Shown: positions 25,853-35,818, counted from the first letter of the stretch. The stretch: DNA of 64,000 nucleotides from Jeotgalibacillus proteolyticus (GCF_002926065.1 NZ_PREZ01000002.1:434001-498000); one strand, 5' to 3'. Notes: generated by a model from the sequence alone, not told the origin. A program made the numbers and translations.

Positions 25853-28480
25853 CTACTTTGCATCATACCAGGTGTCTCCATACGAAAAGTCTGCCTTTAA
25901 TGGAACTGAAAGCTCAACAGCTTTTTCCATAACTTCAGGCACAAGCTTTTCCAGGATCTCGACCTCTTCTCTTGGGCACTCAAAAATCAGTTCATCATGC
26001 ACCTGCAAGAGCATGTTGGCTTTTATCCCTTCCTTTTCAAGTCTTATTGCCATATCAAGCATTGCTTTTTTAATTATGTCAGCAGCGGTTCCCTGAATTG
26101 GTGTATTCATCGCTGTACGTTCAGCAAAGCCGCGCAAATTAAAGTTGCGGCTTGTAATTTCAGGGATATACCTTCTTCTATGGAGAAGCGTTGATACATA
26201 GCCATTTTGTTTTGCTTCGTGAATAATATCATCCATATATTCTTTTACTTTGGGATAGCTTTCTAAATATCGTTTAATAAATTCAGCCGCTTCTTTCCGT
26301 GTAATTCCAAGGCTTTGCGAAAGGCCGTAATCGCTTATCCCATAAACGATTCCAAAGTTTACCGCTTTAGCATGGCGGCGCATTCCGGAGGTGACATTTT
26401 CTTTTTCTACACCGAAAACGTCCATTGCAGTTTTCGTATGAATATCCATATCATTATTAAACGCTTCAGTTAAGCCTTCATCCTGGGAAATATGGGCAAG
26501 GACACGCAATTCGATCTGCGAATAATCTGCTGCAAACATAACCCAGTCTTTCTTTGAAGGAATAAAAGCCTGTCTGATCTTTCGGCCCTCTTCAAGGCGT
26601 ATCGGGATATTCTGTAGGTTCGGATCAATCGAGCTCAGACGTCCCGTTTGTGTCAGCACCTGGTTATACCGTGTATGAATTTTATTTGTATCTTTATTGA
26701 CTACTTTAAGCAGGCCTTCTATATACGTGGATTGAAGCTTGCCTAGCTGACGGTATAGCAGAATGTGATCAATAATCTCGTGCTCAGGCTGCAGCTTTTC
26801 GAGAACATCAGCTGAAGTAGAATAGCCTGTTTTTGTTTTCTTTACTGCTGGAAGTCCAAGTTTTTCAAATAAGATGACCCCCAGCTGCTTAGGTGAATTA
26901 ATATTAAAGACTTCTCCTGCAATGCGGTGAATATCTTCTTCTATTTGAGCGAGCTTGGTTTTAAGCTCATCTCCCATTTCTCTCAAACGTTCAACATCAA
27001 CCAGTACGCCTTTTCTCTCCATCTCTGCCAGCACTTCAGCAAGTGGAAGCTCCAGATCGGTAAACAAATGATCCTGTTCGTTTTTCTCCAATTCACTTAC
27101 ACAGCGGTCTTTAATTTTTGCAATTGCTGCTGCTTTCCTGGAGATATGTTCACCAAGCACGTTGTCTTCCGGCACCTTTTTCTTCGCGCCTTTTCCATAA
27201 ACAGCATCATCGGGCTGAACAGCATCAGCACCGTGACGCTTGGCAATTGAAGAAAAGTCATCAGCTGCCTGGGACGCGTCAATAACATAAGAAGCGATCA
27301 ATAAGTCAAAATCGATGCCTTTTAACTCCATTCCCAATCGGTGAAAGGCGATAATTGATTGCTTGGCATCATAAACGGATTTCCTGCTGTTTGTATCCTC
27401 AATCCAGTCCTTGAACCGGGCAGAGTTTTGTGCGACCTCAACAGGGATAAAATACGTGCCTGATTCATTATGAAGACCGATGCCAAGAATTGCAGCGGTA
27501 TGATAATTAACATCAAATAATTCGATATAAAGCTCTGATTGGGAAGAAAGCATTGATTCTGTAATATCCGTTACTGATTCCCATTCCAGGTCCTTTAACT
27601 CGATTTCTTCTGCATTTCCGTCCCCAAGCTTCTCGAGAAGTGAATTAAAGGAAAGCTCTTTATAGATCGTGCGCAGCTTCTCCTCATCCGGCTCGTGGCG
27701 TTTAAGATCATCAAGTGATACGTCTACCGGTGCGACACGGGTAATAGTCGCAAGCTCCTTGCTCATCCTTGCCTGGTCCTTGTATTCATTCAGCTTGTCC
27801 TTCAGCTTAGCACCCTTCACGTCCTCAATCGACTCGACCAGCTTCTCTAAGGTTCCAAACTCCTTCAAAAGCTTAATCGCTGTCTTCTCTCCAACTCCCG
27901 GGACACCTGGAATATTATCAGATGAATCCCCCATTAGTCCCTTCATATCAATAATCTGATCAGGGGTGAGTCCATATTTCTCCATAATATGTTCAGGTGT
28001 ATAAGATTCCATATCTGTAATGCCTTTCCGGGTAATCTCTACACGGGTGCGCTCTGATGAAAGCTGCGTTAAGTCTTTATCCCCTGAGACGACAACCACA
28101 TCGTATCCCTTCTTTTCTGCCTGCAGGGAAAGGGTCCCGATAATATCATCTGCTTCGTATTGATCAAGCTCATAATGTTTAATTGAAAAGGCATTAAGTA
28201 AATCTCTTATAAAGGGAAACTGCTCTGAAAGCTCTGATGGAGTTTTTTGGCGTCCTCCCTTGTATTCAGAGAAGGTTTTATGTCTGAAGGTCGTTTTACC
28301 TGCATCAAAAGCCACCAGAATATGACTCGGTTTTTCATCGTCAATCATTTTTGTAAGCATAGTAGTAAATCCGTAGATGGCATTCGTATGTACACCCTTT
28401 TCATTATTAAGCAGCGGCAGTGCAAAAAAAGCACGGTAGGCGATACTATTGCCATCAATAAGCATAAGTTTTTTCGTCAA
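25853..28480 (-). CDS. polA: DNA polymerase I
   Basis: Pol I removes RNA primers and fills repair gaps. The 875-residue protein has an N-terminal 5'-3' exonuclease (about 1-290; LIDGNSIAYRAFFALP, GLMGDSSDNIPGVPGVG), a middle 3'-5' exonuclease-like domain in which the usual catalytic acidic residues are not evident (typical of Bacillus Pol I), and the polymerase domain with motif A FAADYSQIELRVLAH, the O-helix RRHAKAVNFGIVYG and motif C LLQVHDELIFE. The start is TTG at 28480, seven bases after GGAGG. Confidence 0.97.
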   Translation of the reverse strand: MTKKLMLIDGNSIAYRAFFALPLLNNEKGVHTNAIYGFTTMLTKMIDDEKPSHILVAFDAGKTTFRHKTFSEYKGGRQKTPSELSEQFPFIRDLLNAFSIKHYELDQYEADDIIGTLSLQAEKKGYDVVVVSGDKDLTQLSSERTRVEITRKGITDMESYTPEHIMEKYGLTPDQIIDMKGLMGDSSDNIPGVPGVGEKTAIKLLKEFGTLEKLVESIEDVKGAKLKDKLNEYKDQARMSKELATITRVAPVDVSLDDLKRHEPDEEKLRTIYKELSFNSLLEKLGDGNAEEIELKDLEWESVTDITESMLSSQSELYIELFDVNYHTAAILGIGLHNESGTYFIPVEVAQNSARFKDWIEDTNSRKSVYDAKQSIIAFHRLGMELKGIDFDLLIASYVIDASQAADDFSSIAKRHGADAVQPDDAVYGKGAKKKVPEDNVLGEHISRKAAAIAKIKDRCVSELEKNEQDHLFTDLELPLAEVLAEMERKGVLVDVERLREMGDELKTKLAQIEEDIHRIAGEVFNINSPKQLGVILFEKLGLPAVKKTKTGYSTSADVLEKLQPEHEIIDHILLYRQLGKLQSTYIEGLLKVVNKDTNKIHTRYNQVLTQTGRLSSIDPNLQNIPIRLEEGRKIRQAFIPSKKDWVMFAADYSQIELRVLAHISQDEGLTEAFNNDMDIHTKTAMDVFGVEKENVTSGMRRHAKAVNFGIVYGISDYGLSQSLGITRKEAAEFIKRYLESYPKVKEYMDDIIHEAKQNGYVSTLLHRRRYIPEITSRNFNLRGFAERTAMNTPIQGTAADIIKKAMLDMAIRLEKEGIKANMLLQVHDELIFECPREEVEILEKLVPEVMEKAVELSVPLKADFSYGDTWYDAK

Positions 28481-28709
28481 TGCTAGTCCTCCTTTAAACT
28501 CCTTTATTACTGACTGGTGTGTCCTTTTAAGGAAACTTCTATTTAGTGGTTAAATGTTATCCTTACTTCGTCTCTACCATTTTAGCATGTTCAAAATTAA
28601 AAAAGAAAACGCAGCGTTCTAAAAAGGGATCAGACTGATTAAGGGAAAAAATGTTTTTTACTATTTATAAGGGGAAAAGGATAGAAAGAACAATTTAGGA
28701 GGGGATAAC

Positions 28710-28859
28710 ATGCCAAGCGGAAAAAATGATAAAGAAAGCTTAATGGAATATGAAAAAAAGATGCAGACCAATCCTAAAGACTCGGAGAAGAATGTGAAAG
28801 AAGGCCGTGTTCCGGATCAGAAGAACCGGATGAAGGATAAAGAAAGCGGCCACAGATAA
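28710..28859 (+). CDS. Small hydrophilic protein, 49 residues
   Basis: ATG at 28710 follows a strong TTTAGGAGGGG ribosome site and opens a 49-codon frame (MPSGKNDKESLMEYEKKM ... ending KESGHR). The product is highly charged, rich in Lys, Glu, Asp and Gln, with no hydrophobic core, and is likely disordered; this resembles stress or spore-associated small proteins but I cannot assign a family. A bidirectional terminator follows seven bases after the stop. GTTTTT-12 bp-GGGGAA at 28653-28676 is a loose match to a general-stress (SigB) promoter. Confidence 0.7.
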   Translation: MPSGKNDKESLMEYEKKMQTNPKDSEKNVKEGRVPDQKNRMKDKESGHR

Positions 28860-28865
28860 AATACG

Positions 28866-28902
28866 AAAAAAGACGTGAACGGGGTCTGTTCACGTCTTTT
28901 TT
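28866..28902. terminator. Bidirectional terminator after the 49-residue gene
   Basis: Perfect GACGTGAAC/GTTCACGTC arms are flanked by A6 and T6. It can also stop phoR transcription from the other side. Confidence 0.9.
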
Positions 28903-28995
28903 CTGGGTTCCTTGGATGAAGGGGCTTTCACTTGATATCGTATCAACTAAATATTAAGTGAAAACCCTTATATTGTTAAGTGATTGTAAATATCT

Positions 28996-30765
28996 TCATC
29001 CGTTGCTTTTTTGTCTTACCGGGAGATTTACTGAAAAAACAGTGCCTTCATTTGGTTTACTTTTAACTGAAAGCTCCCCGGCATGCACCTCCACTATATG
29101 CTTAACGATAGCCAGACCTAATCCGGTACCGCCTGAATTACGGCTTCTTGCTTTATCGACCCGATAGAAGCGTTCAAAAATCCTTGGGATTTCTTCTTCC
29201 TCCATACCGATCCCGTCATCCTGAACAAGAATAGTTGTGCTTTTCTTTTGATCCTCCACTACTACTCTTACTTCGCCTTCAGGTTGAGAATAAGTTATCG
29301 CGTTACTGATAAGATTAATAAAAACCTGCTTCAGACGGTCATAATCACCCTCAAGAGGAGTAGACTCATTGCTGATCAGTGTAATAACCATTCCTTTTTC
29401 AGCTGCCTTTTGCTTCATAATCGCTATTACTTCCTTAAGAAGATCCACAATGTTAAACTGCGTAATTGCCAGCTTAAAGCTTTGCTGCTCCACCTTCGAA
29501 AGCTCCAGCAAATCCTGAATTAACGCCTGCAGACGGTCGCTTTCCTTTAAAATGATCGATAAAAAAGACTGTAAAGCTTCTTTATCATTTAATGCACCAT
29601 CCAAAAGGGTTTCAGTAAAGCCTTTAATTGAAGTGATAGGGGTTTTGACTTCGTGAGAAACATTCGCCACAAAATCCTTTCTCATCTGCTCAAGCTTTTT
29701 TAGTTCAGAAATATCGTGGAAAACAAGTACAATTCCTTGCCATACACTGCCATCACTAATGATAGGCGCTCCATAAATCTCCAGGTGGCGCTTGGCATAA
29801 TCAGCCGGAAGATGAATTTGCTTGCGAATACGCTGCTCGGTCATAAACACTTCTTCAGCAAGCTCTCTTACCTTTACAGCAGGAATAATATCTACATAAC
29901 GTTCATTGATAACCTCATTGCTGTCTAAGCGGAAAAAATTCAAAAATGTTTTGTTCACCAGAACGATATACCCCTGACGATCGATCATGATGAGACCGCT
30001 GCCCATATTTTCAATTAAAGTTTGAAGCCGGTCCTGCTGAATTGCCTGGTGGGTCACCATCTCCTGCAAGTTACGTGCGAGCACATTAATTGAATTGCTC
30101 AGCATTCCCGTTTCATCTACCCGGTCTTCGTAGGTTCTTGCGCGGTAGTTTCCTTTAGCCAGCTCGATTGCAACCTTTGTAGCTGATTCAATCGGCTTTG
30201 TATATTGGTTGGTGATGCGGGTGCCTAAAAGAATAATGATTAAAAGAGCTACCCCAAGGGTGATTCCGAGAATCATCCAGATTTGACGGTACACATCCTG
30301 CAGCTCTTCAAATGAAGCACCCACAATGATCACACCTGTCTCCCCATCAATTGTAATATGTTTAGCATAATAGGTGATATTATCAGTTACCGGGAAACGC
30401 CGAACCGGATCCCCAGGCCCAATCTCATCCTCAGCAATAACCGATACGATGGAATTATGCTCCTCCACTAGAATGTTATTTTCGCTGTCATAAGCAGTGC
30501 TTCCTTCTTCACTTAGCAGGATTATGCGGGTATCAAGCAGCTCACTCAATTCATCAAAGAGAGTAGAGTTTACATTTGCGAAGGAAGTCTGCTGCTCCGC
30601 CTCATTAACAACAATCATTACCTCTTTTTCTAAACGGGAGTTTAACGCATTAACGTAATAGGATTTAAATAATTCACCGAGCAGCACTCCAAGCCCGACT
30701 AACACTAAGACGATCAATGAAATCAGCGCAAACAGAAGCCGCGTTCGAAAGCTAGACATTCTCAC
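28996..30765 (-). CDS. phoR: Phosphate-responsive sensor histidine kinase PhoR
   Basis: PhoR senses phosphate limitation and phosphorylates PhoP. The 589-residue protein has a membrane helix at about 9-32, an extracellular PAS-like domain to about 160, a second helix (about 162-184), HAMP, a cytosolic PAS domain (about 245-350), HisKA with NVSHEVKTPITSIKG (phosphorylated His) and HATPase motifs (NLISNAITY, DDGIGM, GGTGLGLAI). The reading frame opens with GTG at 30765 overlapping the phoP stop (GTGA), or at ATG six bases later. The overlap implies translational coupling. Confidence 0.93.
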   Translation of the reverse strand: MRMSSFRTRLLFALISLIVLVLVGLGVLLGELFKSYYVNALNSRLEKEVMIVVNEAEQQTSFANVNSTLFDELSELLDTRIILLSEEGSTAYDSENNILVEEHNSIVSVIAEDEIGPGDPVRRFPVTDNITYYAKHITIDGETGVIIVGASFEELQDVYRQIWMILGITLGVALLIIILLGTRITNQYTKPIESATKVAIELAKGNYRARTYEDRVDETGMLSNSINVLARNLQEMVTHQAIQQDRLQTLIENMGSGLIMIDRQGYIVLVNKTFLNFFRLDSNEVINERYVDIIPAVKVRELAEEVFMTEQRIRKQIHLPADYAKRHLEIYGAPIISDGSVWQGIVLVFHDISELKKLEQMRKDFVANVSHEVKTPITSIKGFTETLLDGALNDKEALQSFLSIILKESDRLQALIQDLLELSKVEQQSFKLAITQFNIVDLLKEVIAIMKQKAAEKGMVITLISNESTPLEGDYDRLKQVFINLISNAITYSQPEGEVRVVVEDQKKSTTILVQDDGIGMEEEEIPRIFERFYRVDKARSRNSGGTGLGLAIVKHIVEVHAGELSVKSKPNEGTVFSVNLPVRQKSNG

Positions 30766-31475
30766 TCTGCTTTTGGCTTCTCCATTTTATACCCAAGACC
30801 CCGGATGGTTTTAATGTAGAGAGGCTTTTTCGTGTTTTCTTCAATCTTTTCACGCAAGTGGCTGATGTGTACATCAACGATTCGTGTATCCCCTGCAAAA
30901 TCATAATTCCATACTGCCTGAAGCAGCTGGTCTCTTGTTAAAACGCGTCCTTTATTTTCTATTAAATACACTAGCAGTTCAAATTCTTTCGGTGTTAATT
31001 CAAGCTGATCTTCTTTGTAGTAGGCTTCATACTGCTCTGGGAATACTTTGACTTCACCAACAGTTACAAAGTTTTCTTTTTCCGGTTCCGGTGCTTTTGG
31101 AGAGGTTTGTCCCGTTCTTCTCAGGATGGCTTTGGCTCTTGCCACTACCTCTCTTGGACTGAAAGGTTTTGTCATATAGTCATCTGCTCCAAGCTCAAGA
31201 CCAAGAACTTTATCGAATTCGTCATCTTTGGCAGTAAGCATAAGAATCGGTGTTTGAATATGTTCCTGCCTGAGCTGCTTGCAAACTTCAATTCCATCTT
31301 TTTTTGGCAGCATCAGATCCAGTACAATCAAATCAGGATGTTCATCAATCGCTTTTTGTTTTCCTTCTTCCCCGTCAAGGGCAGTGATGACACTAAATCC
31401 CGCTTGTTCTAAATTATATTTTAATAAAGTAACGATCGATTGCTCATCATCTACTACCAGTACTTTTTTACTCAT
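30762..31475 (-). CDS. phoP: Response regulator PhoP
   Basis: PhoP is an OmpR-type regulator of the phosphate-starvation regulon. The start is placed at ATG 31475 (MSKKVLVVDDEQSIVTLL), preceded by GGAGGTC; an upstream frame extension lacks one. The receiver domain has the acidic pair DDE, the phospho-acceptor Asp in LIVLDLMLPKKDG and Lys in MTKPFSPREV. A winged-helix DNA-binding domain (about 135-235, with ELLVYLIENKGRVLTRDQLL and RGLGYKME) follows. The 237 residues match the family. It is separated from mdh by the MaoC-fold gene. Confidence 0.95.
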   Translation of the reverse strand: MSKKVLVVDDEQSIVTLLKYNLEQAGFSVITALDGEEGKQKAIDEHPDLIVLDLMLPKKDGIEVCKQLRQEHIQTPILMLTAKDDEFDKVLGLELGADDYMTKPFSPREVVARAKAILRRTGQTSPKAPEPEKENFVTVGEVKVFPEQYEAYYKEDQLELTPKEFELLVYLIENKGRVLTRDQLLQAVWNYDFAGDTRIVDVHISHLREKIEENTKKPLYIKTIRGLGYKMEKPKAE

Positions 31476-31667
31476 ATTCGACCTCCAGATCCATAGTAAA
31501 GCCCGGTTACTCATCCAATAACCACTCTTATTATAATATAGTTTTACATCTGTTTCAGTAAAATTTCGAATTGTATAAGATAGACTTCTTTAGGTTTCCC
31601 TTTTTGGAGTCAGCTACACTCTTATTATTTTTTTGGGCGAATTCATCAAATTAAACGGAATGAATGT

Positions 31668-31698
31668 AAAAAGTCCTGCTGTGGAGTTCAGCAGGACA
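31668..31698 (-). terminator. Terminator after the MaoC-fold gene
   Basis: Minus-strand arms GTCCTGCTG/CAGCAGGAC with a 7-base loop are followed by T5. Confidence 0.88.
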
Positions 31699-31715
31699 CT
31701 TAGTAAATCTTTATT

Positions 31716-32192
31716 CTAGAAATTATCAAGTGCAGAGCTTTCGAAACGCTGCAGCTTGTGTGGAGGACAAACTGTAACAGATCCTGATACCACATTATCT
31801 CCACTTTCATCAATCGCATTCACTTTAATTTCCACTTTCGCATTAGAACGATCAATGGAGGTGACTTCAAATATAAATTCCACGGTAGAATAATGCGGAA
31901 GTGCTTTTGGGAACGTAAGACTTTGCGCCAATATATGGGAGCCTGGTCCGGGCAGGTATTTTGATATTGCAGAAGTAACGACCCCCGTCAGCATAATGGT
32001 TGGTACGATAGGTTTTTTATAAGGTGTTTGTGAAGCATAATCATGCTGAATATATAATGGATTCGCATCATTCGTCAGACCTAAAAATAATAGCAGATCC
32101 TTATCTTCTATTTTTTCTGTGAGTGTTAATTTCTCCCCGATGGTCATGTCCTCTATATTTCGTCCAAGCTTCCTTTTCTTCCCTAATAACAT
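31716..32192 (-). CDS. MaoC/hot-dog fold acyl dehydratase-like protein
   Basis: The start is placed at ATG 32192 (MLLGKKRKLGRNIEDMTIG), after AAGGGGGAATC; this gives 158 residues. The protein has a hot-dog fold of MaoC type with the helix segment TNDANPLYIQHDYA and the strand region GSHILAQSLTFPKAL. In active R-specific enoyl hydratases the motif is D-x-N-P-x-H; here the catalytic His position is Tyr (DANPLY), so hydratase activity is doubtful and an acyl-binding or thioesterase-like role is possible. It lies between mdh and phoP, which is common in Bacillaceae. Confidence 0.8.
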   Translation of the reverse strand: MLLGKKRKLGRNIEDMTIGEKLTLTEKIEDKDLLLFLGLTNDANPLYIQHDYASQTPYKKPIVPTIMLTGVVTSAISKYLPGPGSHILAQSLTFPKALPHYSTVEFIFEVTSIDRSNAKVEIKVNAIDESGDNVVSGSVTVCPPHKLQRFESSALDNF

Positions 32193-32270
32193 GATGATTC
32201 CCCCTTGTTCACCTTTGTTACCTCTCATTGCTTGAAATAAGTGTAACACTTTTCAGTTAATTATCAATGT

Positions 32271-32302
32271 AAAAAAGGAACCGCCTGTATGACGATTCCT
32301 TT
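32271..32302 (-). terminator. Terminator of citZ-icd-mdh
   Basis: Minus-strand arms AAAGGAATCG/CGGTTCCTTT (one wobble) are followed by T6, six bases after the mdh stop. Confidence 0.85.
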
Positions 32303-32308
32303 TGCAGT

Positions 32309-33250
32309 TTAGTTTGTCAAAGCTCCCATTACGCTTTTTACGGAATCCACTGACTTTTGAAGCTGAGTCTTTTCATCTTCAGTAAGCTCAAGTTCTACAA
32401 TTTTCTCTATTCCATTGCCGCCAAGAACGGTTGGAACGCCTAAGTAGATCCCTTCAAAGCCATACTCTCCTTCGAGGTAAGCAACAGAAGGAAGTACGCG
32501 CTTTTGGTCCTTAAGGATCGCTTCCGTCATTTCCATTAAAGAAGCAGCAGGAGCATAATAGGCAGATCCGTTGCCTAATAAAGCAACAATTTCTCCTCCG
32601 CCTTTACGAGTGCGTTCAATAATAGCATCCAAACGGTCTTTAGGGATCAACGTTTCAAGCGGGACTCCACCGGCATTAGAATAGCGCGTTAACGGCACCA
32701 TATCATCACCGTGTCCACCAAGCACAAAGCCCTGAATATCTTTTACAGACAAATTCAATTCTTCTGCAACAAATGTATTAAATCTGGCAGTATCTAAAAC
32801 ACCCGATTGACCGATGACACGTTCTTTTGGAAAACCGGATTCTCTAAATACCGTGTAGGTCATAGCATCTACCGGGTTTGAAAGTACAAGAATCGTACTG
32901 TTTGGCGAGTGAGCTGCTACTTCCTTTGTTACAGCTTTCATGATTTTTTCATTTGTCTGAACGAGATCATCACGGCTCATCCCGGGCTTCCGCGGAAGAC
33001 CTGCTGTAATAATAACGACATCTGAATCTGCAGTATCTGCATAGTCGGAAGTTCCTTTAATGGTTACATCATATCCAAATACCGGACCTGCTTCCAGCAT
33101 ATCTAAAGCCTTCCCTTTTGTCGGATCCTCGTTTTGCGGAATATCAACAAGCACGATGTCGCCAAGCTCCTTCTGTGCCAGAAAAAGTGCTGTCGTTGCT
33201 CCAGTAAACCCTGCTCCAATGATGGAAATCTTATTACGCTTGAAACCCAT
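32309..33250 (-). CDS. mdh: Malate dehydrogenase
   Basis: Mdh oxidises malate to oxaloacetate with NAD in the TCA cycle. The 313-residue LDH-like enzyme has the Rossmann motif [17 protein letters not shown], an acidic residue after beta-2 (VLVDI) for NAD, the substrate loop [12 protein letters not shown] (three arginine/lysine contacts) and the catalytic [10 protein letters not shown]. It is the last gene of citZ-icd-mdh. A GGAACCAG/CTGGTTCC hairpin lies in the gap from icd. Confidence 0.97.
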   Translation of the reverse strand: MGFKRNKISIIGAGFTGATTALFLAQKELGDIVLVDIPQNEDPTKGKALDMLEAGPVFGYDVTIKGTSDYADTADSDVVIITAGLPRKPGMSRDDLVQTNEKIMKAVTKEVAAHSPNSTILVLSNPVDAMTYTVFRESGFPKERVIGQSGVLDTARFNTFVAEELNLSVKDIQGFVLGGHGDDMVPLTRYSNAGGVPLETLIPKDRLDAIIERTRKGGGEIVALLGNGSAYYAPAASLMEMTEAILKDQKRVLPSVAYLEGEYGFEGIYLGVPTVLGGNGIEKIVELELTEDEKTQLQKSVDSVKSVMGALTN

Positions 33251-33287
33251 TAAAATTCCTCCCTATTTTTATTATGGTTATAGAGAA

Positions 33288-33308
33288 GGAACCAGACTCG
33301 CTGGTTCC
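33288..33308 (-). other. Intercistronic hairpin icd-mdh
   Basis: A perfect 8-bp stem GGAACCAG/CTGGTTCC with a 5-base loop sits between icd and mdh. There is no T-run, so it is more likely an mRNA stability or processing element than a terminator. Confidence 0.65.
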
Positions 33309-33317
33309 TCTGCTTAC

Positions 33318-34586
33318 TTACATATTGTCAATCAGGGTAGTTCCAAATTCTGAGCATTTAACCTCAGTTGCTCCATCCATCAGACGGGCAAAATCATAGG
33401 TTACAACTTTAGAAGCAATTGTTTTTTCCATTGAAGAAATAACAAGATTAGCAGCTTCATTCCATCCAAGATGCTCAAGCAGCAAAACGCCTGAAAGGAT
33501 TACAGATGATGGATTCACTTTATCAAGACCTGCATATTTTGGTGCAGTTCCGTGAGTCGCTTCAAAAATTGCATGGCCTGTGTCGTAGTTGATGTTTGCT
33601 CCAGGAGCAATTCCAATTCCGCCCACCTGAGCTGCAAGCGCATCTGAAATATAGTCTCCGTTAAGGTTCATAGTAGCTACTACATCAAACTCTGCCGGAC
33701 GAGTAAGGATCTGTTGAAGGAAGATGTCAGCAATTGAATCCTTGATGATGATTTTGCCTGCAGCTTCAGCATCGCTTTGAGCTTTGTTTGCAGCATCAAG
33801 ACCATCTGTATCTTTAATTGCATCGTACTGTGCCCATGTAAATACTTTTTCGCCGAATTCTCTTTCAGCAAGCTCATAACCCCATGTTTTGAAAGCACCT
33901 TCAGTGAATTTCATGATATTGCCTTTGTGTACAAGTGTTACAGATTTACGGTTTTCAGTTAACGCATATTGGATCGCTGCACGTACGATACGCTCTGTAC
34001 CTTCTTTTGATACAGGTTTTACACCGATACCTGATGTTTCAGGGAAACGGATATTTTTAGCTCCCAGTTCATCCTGAAGGAAAGAAATTAGCTTTTTAAC
34101 CTCATCAGAGCCTTCTGCAAATTCAATACCTGCATAAATGTCCTCTGTGTTTTCACGGAAAATAACCATGTCAGTGTCTTCCGGGCGTTTAACCGGTGAA
34201 GGTACTCCTTCAAAATAACGAACAGGGCGCAGGCAAGTGAATAAATCAAGCTGCTGACGAAGCGCTACATTTAGTGAACGGATTCCTCCACCAATTGGTG
34301 TTGTAAGAGGTCCTTTAATGGCAATGAAGTATTCGTTAATGGCATCAAGAGTTGCCTGAGGCAGCCATTCACCAGTCTGGTCAAATGCTTTTTGCCCTGC
34401 AAGAACTTCCTTCCAAACGATTTGTTTTTCGCCATTGTAGGCTTTCTCAACAGCTGCATCAAGTACGCGGGAAGCAGATGCCCAAATATCCGGGCCTGTA
34501 CCGTCTCCTTCAATAAATGGGACGATTGGATTGTTTGGCACATTTAATGTACCGTTATCGACTGTAATTTTTTCACCTTGTGTCAT
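33318..34586 (-). CDS. icd: Isocitrate dehydrogenase (NADP)
   Basis: Icd converts isocitrate to 2-oxoglutarate with NADP. The start is ATG 34586 ([15 protein letters not shown]), seven bases after GGAGGG; 422 residues against 423 in B. subtilis. The substrate loop [15 protein letters not shown] (with the phosphorylatable Ser of the E. coli enzyme), [23 protein letters not shown], the metal-binding Asp residues in LNGDYISD and [11 protein letters not shown] are visible. Second gene of the TCA operon. Confidence 0.97.
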   Translation of the reverse strand: MTQGEKITVDNGTLNVPNNPIVPFIEGDGTGPDIWASASRVLDAAVEKAYNGEKQIVWKEVLAGQKAFDQTGEWLPQATLDAINEYFIAIKGPLTTPIGGGIRSLNVALRQQLDLFTCLRPVRYFEGVPSPVKRPEDTDMVIFRENTEDIYAGIEFAEGSDEVKKLISFLQDELGAKNIRFPETSGIGVKPVSKEGTERIVRAAIQYALTENRKSVTLVHKGNIMKFTEGAFKTWGYELAEREFGEKVFTWAQYDAIKDTDGLDAANKAQSDAEAAGKIIIKDSIADIFLQQILTRPAEFDVVATMNLNGDYISDALAAQVGGIGIAPGANINYDTGHAIFEATHGTAPKYAGLDKVNPSSVILSGVLLLEHLGWNEAANLVISSMEKTIASKVVTYDFARLMDGATEVKCSEFGTTLIDNM

Positions 34587-34612
34587 TTGTTTTCCCTCCA
34601 GCTTCATTGTTT

Positions 34613-34640
34613 GGGACTGGCTTATAAATAAGCCAGTCCC
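34613..34640 (-). other. Intercistronic hairpin citZ-icd
   Basis: A perfect 12-bp stem GGGACTGGCTTA/TAAGCCAGTCCC with a 4-base loop lies 27 bases upstream of the icd start, with no T-run. Similar in kind to the hairpin before mdh. Confidence 0.7.
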
Positions 34641-34699
34641 GCTTATAGCATCTAGTTCATTACATCAGTTATTGCTACATTTGTAAACTGTAAATGAAA

Positions 34700-35818
34700 T
34701 TAACCTCTGTTTTCAACCGGTACATATTCCTGCATTCCAGGGCCGATATAATCGGCACGTGGACGGATCAGGCGGTTGTTTGAATACTGCTCTAGGATAT
34801 GAGCAAGCCAGCCGGAAACACGGCTTACAGCGAAAATAGGCGTGAACAGATCGTGGTCGATGCCCAGGCTATGATAAACAGAAGCTGAATAGAAGTCCAC
34901 GTTTGGCGGAAGTTCTTTTTCAGATGTAACAATTTCTTCGATTTTGATCGACATTTCATACCACTTTGTTTCACCGCTGATTTCTGTCAGCTTTTTAGAC
35001 ATCTCTCTTAAGTGCTTTGCACGCGGATCTCCCTGGCGATATACACGGTGGCCGAAGCCCATAATTTTTTCTTTATTTTCCAGCTTTTTACGAACAATTT
35101 CCTCAGCTTTATCAACAGAATCAATTTCAGTAAGCATTTTCATAACCTGCTCATTGGCACCGCCATGAAGAGGTCCTTTTAATGCACCGATCGCAGCTGT
35201 GACACCTGAATATATATCAGATAATGTCGCAACACATACACGTGCAGTGAAGGTTGAAGCATTAAGCTCATGATCAGCATGCAGGACAAGCGCTTTATTC
35301 ATCGCTTCCTCCTGGATATCTGCAGGCTCTTCTCCAGTAAGCATGTACATAAAGTTTGCAGCAAAGCTTAGATCCGTTTTAGGTGCAATCGGGTCTTTCC
35401 CCTGACGAATACGGGAAAATGCCGTCACAATGGATGACATTTTTGCCTGCAGACGAATAGCCTTGCGGTAATTTGCATCATCCTCCATAACATCCGCTTC
35501 CTCATCAAAGAGACCTAATGCTGAAACCGCTGTGCGAAGTGCCGCCATCGGATGAACATCTTTAACAGGCATTGCTTTTAACTGTGCAAGAACTTCGTCA
35601 GGTAACGACATATTCTCTGCAAGCTGCTGTTTGAGCTCACTTAACTCGCTTTCAGTTGGTAGACGCAGATGCCATAGTAAGTAAATAACCTCCTCGAAGC
35701 TTGCGTTCTCGGTCAGGTCATCAATATTGTAACCGACGTATGTAAGTGTGTCATCAATAATTGAGCTGATAGACGACGTAGTCGCAACGACACCTTCCAG
35801 TCCTCTTGTTGCTGTCAT
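34700..35818 (-). CDS. citZ: Citrate synthase
   Basis: CitZ condenses acetyl-CoA and oxaloacetate. The 372-residue protein has the catalytic triad regions: HADHELNAS (His), GFGHRVYRQGDPR (His) and the C-terminal HSLGIDHDLFTPIFAVSRVSG (the Asp lies in the sequence just before it, PPNVDFYS). It matches B. subtilis CitZ in length and opens the citZ-icd-mdh operon. GAAGGAGAG is the ribosome site. The upstream promoter is flanked by cre-like boxes. Confidence 0.96.
   Translation of the reverse strand: MTATRGLEGVVATTSSISSIIDDTLTYVGYNIDDLTENASFEEVIYLLWHLRLPTESELSELKQQLAENMSLPDEVLAQLKAMPVKDVHPMAALRTAVSALGLFDEEADVMEDDANYRKAIRLQAKMSSIVTAFSRIRQGKDPIAPKTDLSFAANFMYMLTGEEPADIQEEAMNKALVLHADHELNASTFTARVCVATLSDIYSGVTAAIGALKGPLHGGANEQVMKMLTEIDSVDKAEEIVRKKLENKEKIMGFGHRVYRQGDPRAKHLREMSKKLTEISGETKWYEMSIKIEEIVTSEKELPPNVDFYSASVYHSLGIDHDLFTPIFAVSRVSGWLAHILEQYSNNRLIRPRADYIGPGMQEYVPVENRG

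Noticed and set aside
31515-31580. TTTACA/TTCAGT/TTCGAA series spaced 11 bp upstream of phoP, like PhoP boxes
   Set aside because: Only the first repeat fits the TTAACA-type consensus; too weak to annotate.
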